64,000 bases of DNA from PXAP01 sp046483315 (GTDB taxonomy: Bacteria; Bacteroidota; Bacteroidia; Bacteroidales; PUMT01). The notes below the pieces were generated by a model that saw only the letters and a program-made list of their open reading frames with translations, did no database searches and had not been told where the DNA came from. Made by a program: the position numbers and the translations under genes. The stretch covers positions 29,917-93,916 of the forward strand of contig JAWODJ010000124.1 of NCBI GenBank assembly GCA_046483315.1, written 5' to 3'. Shown in pieces: positions 9,007 through 17,917 of this stretch. Each line of letters starts with the position of its first letter. The first letter of the stretch is position 1.

Positions 9007-9014
9007 TAATTTTG
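9007..9014 (+). promoter_or_regulatory. Probable -7 element upstream of cca
   Basis: TAATTTTG fits the TAnnTTTG consensus and lies 35 bp before the cca ATG. A TTTG at the proper distance upstream was not found, so the promoter is only partly supported. Confidence 0.4.
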
Positions 9015-9048
9015 TCATACTAACAGACATAATCTGTCATATACAAAT

Positions 9049-10455
9049 ATGAAGAAATATTTAAAAAATCCTGTTTTAAGGCTCATTTCAAAAGTAGCAT
9101 TCGATAATGACACTGAACTATATGTTGTAGGCGGGTATGTCCGTGACATGATTATGAACCGACCTTCAAGCGATCTTGATATAGTCGTTGCCGGCAGCGG
9201 AATTGAATTTGCCAGGAAACTTGCTTTGGCAATAGGCGGCAACACCCGTGTCAGCATCTTTAAAAATTTCGGAACTGCAATGCTTCATTATAAGGATTTA
9301 GAGATTGAGTTCGTAGGTGCAAGAAAAGAGTCATACAGAAAGAACTCACGGAAGCCAATTGTAGAAAACGGCAGCATTGAAGATGACCAGAAAAGACGGG
9401 ATTTCACCATAAACACCCTTGCACTGGGTCTTGGCAGGAAGAATTACGGTCAACTGCTGGATCCTTTTGACGGAACTAAAGACATTAACAACAAAATTAT
9501 CCGAACACCACTTGATCCTGTTACAACTTTTTCCGACGATCCCCTGCGAATGATGAGAGCCATAAGGTTTGCCGCACAGCTTAATTTTAAAATCGAGCCG
9601 GCCACTTTGACAGCCATTAAAGAAAGTCGCGAAAGAATAAAAATTGTTTCCCAGGAGAGAATAACCGAAGAAATAAATAAGATAATACTTGCAGACAAAC
9701 CTTCAACAGGATTCAGCCTGATGGACAAAACAGGCCTGCTTGAAATCCTGCTTCCCGAAATTCACGCTATGAAAGGGGTTGATAAAATGAAAGGTAAATT
9801 GCATAAAGATAATTTTCACCATACGATCAGGGTTCTGGACAACCTGTCCGTTCGCTCCTCCGACCTTTGGCTGCGATGGGCTGCACTGTTGCATGATGTT
9901 GGCAAACCATTGACAAAAAGATACAGCGAAGAATCAGGATGGACTTTTCACGGGCATGAACATATAGGTGCGAAAATGATACCCGGCATATTCAGGAGAC
10001 TGAAACTGCCTCTGAATGAAAAAATGAAGTATGTAAAAAAGATAGTTCAACTGCACCTGAGACCCATATCCCTTTCGGGTGAAGATATTACAGATTCGGC
10101 TGTAAGGCGGCTGCTTTATGAGGCCGGGGACCAGACAGATGATCTGATGGCCTTATGTGAAGCAGATATAACCTCAAAAAACAGGGAAACTTTTCGCAGG
10201 CACATGAACAACTTCAAGATTGTGCGCCGGAAACTCCAGGAAATTGAAGCAAAAGATGCTATAAGAAATTTCCAGCCACCCGTTAAAGGTGATGAAATAA
10301 TGGAGACATTCGGATTGCCTCAGGGAAAAGAGGTTGGTGTAATAAAAAAAGCAATAAAAGATGCAATACTTGACGGGGTAATCAGTAACGACAAGCAACA
10401 GGCACTCAGGTTCATGCTGGAAAAGGCAAAAGAGATGGGAATTGAACCAAAATAA
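9049..10455 (+). CDS. cca: CCA-adding tRNA nucleotidyltransferase with HD domain
   Basis: A 468-residue class II nucleotidyltransferase of the CCA-transferase/poly(A) polymerase family, expected to build or repair the CCA end of tRNA. The catalytic head has VVGGYVRDMIM and the metal-binding SSDLDIVV, followed by the RRDFTINTLAL motif and the DPLRMMRAIRFAAQ template helix. The C-terminal part has an HD phosphohydrolase signature (LLHDVGKPLTKR, with a later HGHEHIGAKM). This architecture is standard in Bacteroidota. A poly(A) polymerase role cannot be excluded by sequence alone. The gene stands alone and is convergent with the metal-uptake operon. Confidence 0.93.
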   Translation: MKKYLKNPVLRLISKVAFDNDTELYVVGGYVRDMIMNRPSSDLDIVVAGSGIEFARKLALAIGGNTRVSIFKNFGTAMLHYKDLEIEFVGARKESYRKNSRKPIVENGSIEDDQKRRDFTINTLALGLGRKNYGQLLDPFDGTKDINNKIIRTPLDPVTTFSDDPLRMMRAIRFAAQLNFKIEPATLTAIKESRERIKIVSQERITEEINKIILADKPSTGFSLMDKTGLLEILLPEIHAMKGVDKMKGKLHKDNFHHTIRVLDNLSVRSSDLWLRWAALLHDVGKPLTKRYSEESGWTFHGHEHIGAKMIPGIFRRLKLPLNEKMKYVKKIVQLHLRPISLSGEDITDSAVRRLLYEAGDQTDDLMALCEADITSKNRETFRRHMNNFKIVRRKLQEIEAKDAIRNFQPPVKGDEIMETFGLPQGKEVGVIKKAIKDAILDGVISNDKQQALRFMLEKAKEMGIEPK

Positions 10456-10574
10456 ATGCCTGCAGAGATATTCTTACCCGATAATTAACACTGTCTTTCA
10501 ATCCTTGCAGGAAAGATACATTTTTTTCTGATGTTATTCGAATACCAATAAAGTTATGGGTGGCCGGGGCTTTA

Positions 10575-11711
10575 TCATTTATTTATTCCATTACCGTCAA
10601 GCTTTGAATAATCAAATCCCGAACAACTGTAACATGAATAATCACCGGACCTTTCAACTGTTTTGGATTTCATTACACTTTCCTTACAAAATATACATAA
10701 TACACTATCATCAATTTTTGCATATTCAGGAATTTTCACATCTGTATGGTGGACCTTAAACAATTTATCAAATTTAATTTTCAATGTTCCAAATGCTCTT
10801 TCAACAGATAATTTCTTGTATGTTGAAACATTACCAGGCTTCCGGTTTTGTTCAACAACAACTTTCTGGTAGTACTCAGCAAACCGGGGAAAAGCATCTT
10901 GTATAAGTTGCCGGGATTCGTTTTTTGAACATATCCTGATACCTTTCCCGTCACGTCTGGTCAAAGTAAATGCAGTCTTCCCGATATCCTTGTAAATAAG
11001 GCTGTTATTTCCGAATGTGCAGCCGGTAACAAATTGTACACCATCAGCAAAACAACTGTTAGTCTCTGTTATTGCCAGGAGGTCTTCCATACCGTCAGAT
11101 TCCTCATTCAACTCATCCATGGCAAAAGCAGCTGCCATAACCCCCATCGCAAGTCCCGGGCAAAAATGGCCATGCAATTGACCGGCTTTTAACAACAGGG
11201 CATCAAGATTTGTTTTTTCTATAAAATTATTAATCTCAATTCTGGGTCTTGTTTTTAATAAAGACATATGTACAGGATTTGACTCATATTCCAGTTCGAA
11301 AATTGATGTATCACAACTCTTAATATCTATTACCGGGGTTTCGTTTATGGCATCCAAACCTTTTACAATAAGCCTATTCTTTTCAACCCCAAGTAATTTG
11401 ACTGTTGTGACGCCAACTGAATTGGGCCTGCGGGGACTGCGGGAAGCAAAAACGCCACGCACTTCACCTGAGTGGGTTTTGCCTGAGAGCTTAAATTCAT
11501 CTGCTTTGTGAAAATAAAAAACAATATCAAGATATTCACAATTTTCAATATTCAAAAGAGCTTCAACGTACTTTTCGCCAATAATTATCATACTCTCCTG
11601 CTTTTTGATTTCATTATAACCGGCAGGCTCATTAAAATCATTTATTACATAACCAACTGGTTTTATCTTATATTCCTGCATAAAAGAGATTTTTGCTGAA
11701 CTATTTACCAT
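10575..11711 (-). CDS. TrmO/TsaA-like domain fused to an FmdE-like domain with zinc ribbon
   Basis: About 378 residues. The N-terminal half is a TsaA/UPF0066 domain of the tRNA m6t6A37 methyltransferase TrmO family, with the signature FASRSPRRPNSVGVT (about residues 88-102). The second half is an FmdE-like domain with GQLHGHFCPGLAMG near residue 180, ending in a CxxC...CxxC zinc ribbon (about 339-363). FmdE was named for a subunit of molybdenum formylmethanofuran dehydrogenase, but no such enzyme is expected here. The gene is the last of the nikR/TonB/ABC metal-uptake run, which suggests a metal-related role. The ATG at 11711 overlaps the ATPase stop by 11 bp. An ATG at 11681 (MQEYKIKPVGYV) also fits, and the longest frame to 11750 is unlikely. 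Confidence 0.85.
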   Translation of the reverse strand: MVNSSAKISFMQEYKIKPVGYVINDFNEPAGYNEIKKQESMIIIGEKYVEALLNIENCEYLDIVFYFHKADEFKLSGKTHSGEVRGVFASRSPRRPNSVGVTTVKLLGVEKNRLIVKGLDAINETPVIDIKSCDTSIFELEYESNPVHMSLLKTRPRIEINNFIEKTNLDALLLKAGQLHGHFCPGLAMGVMAAAFAMDELNEESDGMEDLLAITETNSCFADGVQFVTGCTFGNNSLIYKDIGKTAFTLTRRDGKGIRICSKNESRQLIQDAFPRFAEYYQKVVVEQNRKPGNVSTYKKLSVERAFGTLKIKFDKLFKVHHTDVKIPEYAKIDDSVLCIFCKESVMKSKTVERSGDYSCYSCSGFDYSKLDGNGINK

Positions 11712-12468
11712 GTAACCCATTTGGTATAATGAAAATCCGGTTGCTTTCACGGATCAAATGCACCTTAACATTATACAGACTCTCGATGTTTTCTTCTGAA
11801 AGAACTTCTTTACCACCCGTGGCAAATATATTACCTTCTTTGAGCATAATAAATTTACTGGCATAGCGTATGGCCATATTAATATCATGCAGAGCAATAA
11901 TTATAATTATACCCTGTTTGGAAAAACCTTTAAGCAGTTCCATTATCTCAAGCTGGTGTTTGATATCAAGATTGGCTGTTGGCTCATCCAGCAGGAGGAT
12001 ACCGGGCTGCTGGGCAAGTGCCCTTGCCATATAAACCATTTGTTGTTGTCCGCCACTTAACTTGTTAACATCTTTCATGGCAATATCCTGGATTTGTAAT
12101 GTATTAATTATTTTTGCCGTAATATCCAGGTCTTTTTTTGAAGGTTTCCAGTTTATATATGGCTTTCTGCCGGTTAAAACCATGTCAAAAACATTTACAC
12201 CGATACTTTTGTTTTCATTTTGAGGCACATAAGCCATTTTTTTTGCCAATTCAACAGATGGAAGATTATCAATAAGTTTATCATCAATAAATATGGCTCC
12301 TTTTTGAGGTATCAGTATTTTATTAAGACATTTAATCAATGTGCTTTTCCCGGAACCATTGGGGCCCACAAGCGCAACCATATCACCCCCTTCAATATTT
12401 GTGGTAATATTGTTTAAAACAGGAGTACTATTGTAACTAAATTCAATATCTTTTATCTGTATCTTCAT
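11701..12468 (-). CDS. ABC transporter ATP-binding protein, FecE/BtuD type (metal-chelate importer)
   Basis: A 255-residue ATPase with Walker A (GPNGSGKSTLIKC), the ABC signature (LSGGQQQMVYMARAL), Walker B (ILLLDEPTANLD) and the H-loop (IALHDINMA). It belongs to the FecCDE/BtuCD class that powers import of iron chelates, cobalamin or nickel complexes. It follows the FecCD-type permease by 53 bp and overlaps the TsaA-FmdE fusion gene, so the genes are probably translated together. The nearby nikR points to nickel or a nickel chelate, but siderophore or cobalt transport is not excluded by this protein's sequence. Confidence 0.92.
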   Translation of the reverse strand: MKIQIKDIEFSYNSTPVLNNITTNIEGGDMVALVGPNGSGKSTLIKCLNKILIPQKGAIFIDDKLIDNLPSVELAKKMAYVPQNENKSIGVNVFDMVLTGRKPYINWKPSKKDLDITAKIINTLQIQDIAMKDVNKLSGGQQQMVYMARALAQQPGILLLDEPTANLDIKHQLEIMELLKGFSKQGIIIIIALHDINMAIRYASKFIMLKEGNIFATGGKEVLSEENIESLYNVKVHLIRESNRIFIIPNGLHGK

Positions 12469-12521
12469 TTACCAGTAATCATTCTTTTATATCACACAAA
12501 GATTTTTTCGGTACCTGATAA

Positions 12522-13592
12522 TTATTTCCAGTATCCAATTCCGATTCCCTTGATTAACAAGAACAAAAACAAAGGAGCACCTAAAAATGATGTTAAAATA
12601 CCAACCGGTAAAATTACCGGTGATATTACCGTCCTTGCCAGAGTATCAGAAAGCAGCAGGAACATACCCCCGAATATTGCAGAAGCGGGTAATAAAAACA
12701 GCTCATCCCCGCCAATTATTCTACGGACAATATGCGGAACAACCAGTCCGACAAATGCGATAACCCCGTAAAATGAGACTATGACTGCAGTAACCAAAGA
12801 TGAAAGCACCATGCCGGCTAACCGGACACGTTCAGGTTTGACACCCAGACTTTTGGCATATTCATCCCCGGCCTGTAATGATTTATAGTTCCAGCTCTGC
12901 CGGAAGAAGAATATCAGTGCAGGCATGACTACAGCCGACTGAATAACTGTATCTTTCCATGTTGCCCTCCCAAGATCACCAAATGTCCAGAATACAATTG
13001 AGGACAACTGAACACTGTCTGCAAAATATTGCATGGCTGAAATTCCGGCGCCAAAAAGTGAACTTATAATGATCCCGGATAATATGATTATTTCCGGTGT
13101 TGCCCCCCTGTACCTGGAAAGCATCAGAATAACGGTCACACTTACTAGACTCCAGATAAAAGCTGACCCGGCTACAAGATATGGATTATCAACAATGGAA
13201 ACATCATCCGAGCCATTATAGCTGGTCCCGGCACCAAGAATGATAATTGCAAAGGCAGCGCCAAATGCTGCTGAGCCTGAGATGCCAAGTGTAAACGGAG
13301 ATGCAAGCGGATTTCGCAACAAGCTTTGAATAACTCCGCCGGAAACTGCTAAAGCCATACCGGACAGGATAGCCCCGATAATCCGGGGCAACCTGATATT
13401 TAGTATTACCTGGTATGATAAAGCGTCAGCCTTGCCTGTCCACATGCTTAAAACATCCTTAATGCCTATATCGGCAGAACCGGAAAGAAGAGCTAATTGT
13501 GCAACAACCAAAAGACATATGAAAACCCCGATAATAAACCAGATCCGTCTGTTATTGAATATCCTGTATTCATATGTCAGCCAGTCATTCAT
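12522..13592 (-). CDS. FecCD-family ABC transporter permease (metal-chelate importer)
   Basis: A 356-residue inner-membrane permease with about ten hydrophobic helices. Typical family segments are LNIRLPRIIGAILSGMALAV, QSLLRNPLASPFTLGISG and, near the C-terminus, FVGLVVPHIVRRIIG with a GVPLF-like SFLGAPLFLFLL ending. It forms the channel for cargo delivered by the substrate-binding lipoprotein. Its ATG overlaps the stop of that gene by 4 bp (ATGA), showing tight translational coupling. Transported substrate is not readable from the sequence. Context suggests nickel. Confidence 0.93.
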   Translation of the reverse strand: MNDWLTYEYRIFNNRRIWFIIGVFICLLVVAQLALLSGSADIGIKDVLSMWTGKADALSYQVILNIRLPRIIGAILSGMALAVSGGVIQSLLRNPLASPFTLGISGSAAFGAAFAIIILGAGTSYNGSDDVSIVDNPYLVAGSAFIWSLVSVTVILMLSRYRGATPEIIILSGIIISSLFGAGISAMQYFADSVQLSSIVFWTFGDLGRATWKDTVIQSAVVMPALIFFFRQSWNYKSLQAGDEYAKSLGVKPERVRLAGMVLSSLVTAVIVSFYGVIAFVGLVVPHIVRRIIGGDELFLLPASAIFGGMFLLLSDTLARTVISPVILPVGILTSFLGAPLFLFLLIKGIGIGYWK

Positions 13593-14668
13593 TGCAATTC
13601 ATTTTTATCAATTTGTCTGAAATGTTTTGAAATTAATTCCATGCCTGCAATTTTTCCTAAGAATGCTTCTAATATTTCATCAGTTTTAGACTCAATGATT
13701 ACATCCTGAAATCTTTCAGGATACAGAACTTTACCAACGTACCATGCATTTGCCAGAACCATCTCATAATTTATGGCGTAGTTATTATAGGGATATAAAG
13801 CAAATATTTTGTTTCCCTGAACAGCATCCAGACCATTATAGAGTACTGAATTCTTTCCCATATCCTGCCTTACATTAGTATATCCCGATTGATCAATAAA
13901 AATGTAATCGGGATTCCATAACAATAATTGTTCTTTATCAACAAAAGTTCCTTTTACATGCGAAATAAGACGCTCGTTGATACCTGAAGCAACATTCCGT
14001 GAATTTGTAAAAATATAGGGAGGGTAGAAGGGCTGGGTGGAATTAATGCCGAACGAACCGCTGTAATTAACTCCTCCTATGTAGACAGTTGGCCTTTGAT
14101 TTTCAGGTATATCATCACTCAGGTTATGCAACATGCCAATGGACCGCTTTATATAGCTGATCAGGGAATCTGCCCGGTTTTCTTTTTGCAGTACCCTGCC
14201 GATAAGTTTGAAAGAATCAAAAAGCCTGTCTTTCCCTGTTGCAAATTCGGGACATTCAATGGCTATTACAGGAATTCCTGTCTTCTTTTGAAGTGCATCA
14301 GCATCGCCCTTTGTTGTGTAGGATATGAATATTACATCTGGATTGACATTCAGGATAAGTTCGGGATCACCACCCATCAGAGGTCCCACCGAAGGTAAAC
14401 ATGTTAACTCCGGGTATGCCATTAAATATGGTTTTGTTGCATCTCTTTCTATTTCTTCGACTCCCGCAATCAAACCGGCAGCATCCATATAGACCAGTAA
14501 TCGTAATGCACCCGCACGCAATCCAATTATCCTGTTTATTTCTTCAGGCACCATAACCTCCCTGCCAAGCATATCATTGACAATAAACCCTCCTCTCTCT
14601 TGCAGGGATGGATTTGTGCATTTTATTAACGGAAAAAATAACAGGATAAAAACTATATTTTTTATCAT
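13589..14668 (-). CDS. Periplasmic substrate-binding lipoprotein of the metal-chelate ABC importer
   Basis: A 359-residue type III (FecB/BtuF-like) binding protein. The start at 14668 gives a lipoprotein signal MIKNIVFILLFFPLIKC, with the lipobox Cys at residue 17. The upstream in-frame start at 14695 is a TTG inside the TonB receptor gene and is less likely. Features include the DMLGREVMVPEEINRIIGL opening strand, GPLMGGDPELILNVNPDVIF and WNPDYIFID, all usual for this fold. It hands cargo from the TonB receptor to the permease. Neighbour spacing is tight (about 10 bp after the receptor, 4-bp overlap with the permease). Confidence 0.92.
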   Translation of the reverse strand: MIKNIVFILLFFPLIKCTNPSLQERGGFIVNDMLGREVMVPEEINRIIGLRAGALRLLVYMDAAGLIAGVEEIERDATKPYLMAYPELTCLPSVGPLMGGDPELILNVNPDVIFISYTTKGDADALQKKTGIPVIAIECPEFATGKDRLFDSFKLIGRVLQKENRADSLISYIKRSIGMLHNLSDDIPENQRPTVYIGGVNYSGSFGINSTQPFYPPYIFTNSRNVASGINERLISHVKGTFVDKEQLLLWNPDYIFIDQSGYTNVRQDMGKNSVLYNGLDAVQGNKIFALYPYNNYAINYEMVLANAWYVGKVLYPERFQDVIIESKTDEILEAFLGKIAGMELISKHFRQIDKNELQ

Positions 14669-14678
14669 GTCTCTTGAA

Positions 14679-16739
14679 TTATAACTTAACGGCAACCCTT
14701 GCCGTAATTAAACGACCCGGAGAGAGATAATTGATTGTCTCCATGTGCTGATTGTCAAAAATATCCTGAAATGCCAATGAAACAATATAATTTTCACTGA
14801 TCTGTCTTGATAAACGAATATCGAAAGTAACATAAGGATCAATTTTGACTGTGTTTAAATCATCCCCAAACTGTTCACCTTTATAAAAACCATGAAAAGT
14901 GATATCTGTATAATCATTTCTCCACATAATTGTGGCTGAGGCAGCATGTTTTGGTACATATTTCAGGAATTTATTCTCCAGATCGGGCCGCAGTGCAAAT
15001 GAATTGATTCTTGAATCGGCATATGTATAGCCGGCCTGAATAATCAACCCCCCGGATAAAGCATATGCAATATCGGTCTCTGCTCCCCTCAATGTTACGC
15101 CGGTCACGTTCTCCCTTCGGTAAATATCGCGTCCGAACATCATATCCCCTGTTGCCACATAATAAAGAAAATCCCTGCCGGCAGCAGAATATGCAGATGC
15201 TGAGAGTTGCAAATTATTAAGCGGAAATATGTCAACCCCTATTTCAAAATTATCCAGAGATTCTGGACCAAGTTCCGGATTTGCATATTTAGGTCCAACC
15301 CACATCCAGCCGGTGCGGGTGAGATCATCCAAAATTGATGCCCTGAATCCGTGTGAGTATGACAGGTATCCACTTACTTCTTCAATAAAATTAAACCTGA
15401 CCCCTGCACGTGGCGATAATTCTGTCCATGTGTTTTTCTTAAGTTCCGGCATGGTACTCCACGGATCGGTTGAATAATAATAACCGTTATCAAAGGTTAC
15501 CCGGTCAAAACGCAGTCCGAGTATCAAACGTATTTTATTATCAAGTAACGCATGTTCGTCCTGCAGGTACCCTGCAAGATTATTAATAGTGCCGGCATTG
15601 AATATGGTATCAAATATTTCTGTTGTTTCATCAATAAAACGAGGGGTTTGATAATAATCACCGCCCTCGATACCACCCTGTTTGAATTCAAAGCCTGCAG
15701 TCAGCGTATTGTTAGTGCTCAACTCACGGTTAGCATTAAACAAAATACCCCTGTCTTCCCTGTATGAGTCAACATCATACCTGGAGTAATTATCTCCTCT
15801 CATCCTCTCATTGATATCATAATAGTTTTCAAGTTGATAAAAAACATTCAGGTCATATTGTGTTTTTGAATCCCCGCCTCTGAGGTTACCCCTGAACAAG
15901 TTGGTGTTGAAATTTCTGTAATTGCCTTTTGGGGTATATATCTGATATCCCTCACCCCGCTGATCTCTGAAAACATCATATTGTAATTCCCATCTTAACC
16001 ACTGGTGTACATCATTACCTGCTTTTACCGATAAAGATATTTCTTCCAGCGAGCGTGCAATGTCGAATGGAGTACGGTCAATAACGGGTATATTATTATA
16101 ACCATCACTTTGCAGGTAGTACTGGGAGACAGAACCGTAATAGCCTTTATCATTCCTGATTCTTATATTCAAATCCTGTCTTACTGTATTAAATGTTCCA
16201 TATGCAATCCCGCCATCAATCGCCTGAGGTTTTGATGGTTTTTTTGTGATAATGTTTATTACACCACCCATGGCATTATTACCATAAAGAGAAGAACCAG
16301 GCCCTTTGTAAACCTCTATTCTCTCAATATCGTAATGGTTAATACGGTTCCAGTTTACACCGCCCTCATCTGATGTGTTTACAGGCACGCCATTTAAAAG
16401 TGCCAGGGTTCTTGATTGTTCATCACCCGAAAGTCCGCGCATTGTTACCATTGGCCTCTGGCTGTATATCCCGGTACTCCGGTTTACATTGATGCCGGGG
16501 ATAAACCTTAAAATATCATTCACTTGCTGAGCGGCTGACATTTCTATAATTTCTGCAGTGACAACTGAAATTCTCCCTGGCACTTCTCTCGGGTTTCGTG
16601 AGGTCCTGGTTCCCGTTACAACAACTTCTTCCAGTTGCAGGGTATCATTCAGAAAATCCTGTGCGTTTGCCGGATTAATTATGTAAAAAAAAGAATATAG
16701 TATTGCAAGTAAATTAAATCTGCTTTTTATCCATATCAT
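14679..16739 (-). CDS. TonB-dependent outer-membrane receptor of the nikR-linked metal importer
   Basis: A 686-residue receptor without the carboxypeptidase-like N-terminal extension of the thiamin-type receptor. A signal peptide (cleavage probably after NPANA) is followed by the TonB box/plug start EEVVVTGTRTSRNPREVP, the plug core VTMRGLSGDEQSRTLALLNG and RIEVYKGPGSSLYGNNAMGG, and a barrel ending in VAVKL. It resembles the BtuB/FecA-like group. With the FecBCD-type genes directly downstream it should import a metal chelate into the periplasm. The upstream nikR and repeated GTGTTAC sites suggest nickel-dependent control. Confidence 0.92.
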   Translation of the reverse strand: MIWIKSRFNLLAILYSFFYIINPANAQDFLNDTLQLEEVVVTGTRTSRNPREVPGRISVVTAEIIEMSAAQQVNDILRFIPGINVNRSTGIYSQRPMVTMRGLSGDEQSRTLALLNGVPVNTSDEGGVNWNRINHYDIERIEVYKGPGSSLYGNNAMGGVINIITKKPSKPQAIDGGIAYGTFNTVRQDLNIRIRNDKGYYGSVSQYYLQSDGYNNIPVIDRTPFDIARSLEEISLSVKAGNDVHQWLRWELQYDVFRDQRGEGYQIYTPKGNYRNFNTNLFRGNLRGGDSKTQYDLNVFYQLENYYDINERMRGDNYSRYDVDSYREDRGILFNANRELSTNNTLTAGFEFKQGGIEGGDYYQTPRFIDETTEIFDTIFNAGTINNLAGYLQDEHALLDNKIRLILGLRFDRVTFDNGYYYSTDPWSTMPELKKNTWTELSPRAGVRFNFIEEVSGYLSYSHGFRASILDDLTRTGWMWVGPKYANPELGPESLDNFEIGVDIFPLNNLQLSASAYSAAGRDFLYYVATGDMMFGRDIYRRENVTGVTLRGAETDIAYALSGGLIIQAGYTYADSRINSFALRPDLENKFLKYVPKHAASATIMWRNDYTDITFHGFYKGEQFGDDLNTVKIDPYVTFDIRLSRQISENYIVSLAFQDIFDNQHMETINYLSPGRLITARVAVKL

Positions 16740-16764
16740 GGGAATAATCTTATTAAATCATTAG

Positions 16765-16791
16765 GTGTTATCATATAATAATTCGTGTTAC
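16765..16791. promoter_or_regulatory. Candidate NikR operator, proximal direct repeat
   Basis: GTGTTAT (16765-16771) and GTGTTAC (16785-16791) lie as direct repeats with starts 20 bp apart, 26-52 bp before the TonB receptor ATG. GTGTTAC is, from memory, the half-site of NikR operators in several non-enterobacterial groups, usually as an inverted pair. Here the copies have the same orientation. Confidence 0.5.
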
Positions 16792-16889
16792 TATAATAAT
16801 AAAAAAATTTTATACCCTTTTTATGCGGGATTTATCTTATGACTGTATTCAGATACTATTAATATTTTAAGATAAGATACAATCATATA

Positions 16890-16916
16890 GTGTTACCTTC
16901 CTGATATTAGTGTTAC
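16890..16916. promoter_or_regulatory. Candidate NikR operator, distal direct repeat
   Basis: GTGTTAC occurs at 16890-16896 and again at 16910-16916, again exactly 20 bp apart and in the same orientation. It lies 125 bp from the proximal pair. An inverted repeat TATCTTAT (16833-16840) / ATAAGATA (16872-16879) lies between the pairs. The same geometry twice in one intergenic region argues against chance. Confidence 0.5.
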
Positions 16917-17017
16917 TTTGTGCAAAAATAAAAATTTATTACAGTTCCTGAAACTATATTTTAAAACCTAACCGGTTTTTAACCAATTTGAGTGTTATTT
17001 CCCGAAAAATAAAAAAA

Positions 17018-17419
17018 TCAGTCCGCACGGCTCATGGTCAGTTTGCCGTGCTGAACACCTTTCATGGCAATCAATTTATTGCTAAGCCTGGTTAATTTGG
17101 CTGCCTCACCCTTTACAGCAACAATCTCCATACACATATCGTGATCCAGGTGAATATGCTGTGATGACAAGACAACATCGTGAAAGTCATGTTGCACATC
17201 TGTCAGGTTCTTGTTCAAATCCCTCTTGTGATGGTTGTAAACAAGGGTAATTGATCCTGCAACGATATTATTGCATTTCCATTTACTAATTACAATATTG
17301 TCATTAATCAATTGCCTTAAAGCCTGGGAACGGTTTGTGAATTGATTTTCCGATGCATAGTTATCCAGTGCATCCAGTAATTCTTTTTCTAATGATACGC
17401 CAAAACGAACAACGGACAT
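17018..17419 (-). CDS. nikR: NikR-family nickel-responsive regulator
   Basis: A 133-residue ribbon-helix-helix repressor. The N-terminal DNA-binding part is SVVRFGVSLEKELLDALDNY followed by TNRSQALRQLI. The C-terminal ACT-like metal domain carries His77, His88, His90 and Cys96 (HIHLDHDMCME), which match the four nickel ligands of E. coli NikR (His76, His87, His89, Cys95). The protein should repress nickel uptake when nickel is plentiful. It lies upstream of the TonB/ABC importer on the same strand, separated by 278 bp that contain two GTGTTAC repeat pairs. A TAAATTTG -7 element lies at 17457-17464, about 40 bp before the ATG. Confidence 0.93.
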   Translation of the reverse strand: MSVVRFGVSLEKELLDALDNYASENQFTNRSQALRQLINDNIVISKWKCNNIVAGSITLVYNHHKRDLNKNLTDVQHDFHDVVLSSQHIHLDHDMCMEIVAVKGEAAKLTRLSNKLIAMKGVQHGKLTMSRAD

Positions 17420-17596
17420 GATGATACTTTTATATTAATAATGTCAATAAATTATGCAAATTTAATGTTTGGATATCAGATTGCAGACATTTAGGAAAAA
17501 ATCCTGCTTAACTGGAATTAAATCCGGAAGCTTATCTAATCGGGAATTATCTTATTATGGAAGGTTCAAATTACCGGCAATGACACAACAGCCATT

Positions 17597-17640
17597 AAAA
17601 ACAAAGCCGGGAACTTTTCCTGACGAAAAAATTCCCGGCT
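17597..17640 (-). terminator. Intrinsic terminator of the candidate ncRNA
   Basis: AGCCGGGAA and TTCCCGGCT (17605-17640) form a 9-bp GC-rich stem extended by TTTT/AAAA pairing. On the minus strand it is followed by TTGTTTTTAA. Confidence 0.8.
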
Positions 17641-17911
17641 CACTTTTCGCGGCGAACCGCTAAAGTGTCAAGCTACTGTTATTATGACTGACCTCTGTTA
17701 ACAAATCCCGAAGGATCTGTTCCGGAAGTCCGGACCTTGTTCCGATCAGCTTGTTACAGCTGATGTTCACGCTGGTCCCAGTTCCTGTTATGCGGCCTGA
17801 AGATTTTCCCGAAGGAAATTCTTCTTGTGACCTTACTGAAACATATTAACTCGTAGGCTTTTTCTGCTTCAGCTTAACATCTCAAAGAACAAGTCTTTTA
17901 TCCCTCACTTG
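17597..17911 (-). ncRNA. Candidate structured non-coding RNA (~315 nt), family not recognised
   Basis: The minus strand of this gene-free stretch has a consensus promoter, a series of stable hairpins and an intrinsic terminator. Hairpins lie at 17799-17824, 17744-17764, 17700-17721 and 17641-17667. Three of them close on UUCG loops (CCTTCGGG twice, and GCGGTTCGCCGC). The sequence has no open frame of useful length and lacks the hallmark segments I know for RNase P RNA, tmRNA, SRP RNA or cobalamin riboswitches. It ends 178 bp before nikR, so it could be an independent small RNA or a terminated leader upstream of nikR. Exact ends are inferred from the promoter and terminator. Confidence 0.6.
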
Positions 17912-17917
17912 ATGAAT

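Noticed and set aside
16765..16916. Short repeats as a CRISPR-like array
   Set aside because: Only four 7-bp copies in two pairs with no spacer regularity between pairs; operator sites are the better explanation.
17597..17911. Cobalamin riboswitch, RNase P RNA or tmRNA
   Set aside because: No B12 box, no GAGGAAAGTCC-like RNase P core and no tmRNA ends or tag frame were found, so no family was assigned.
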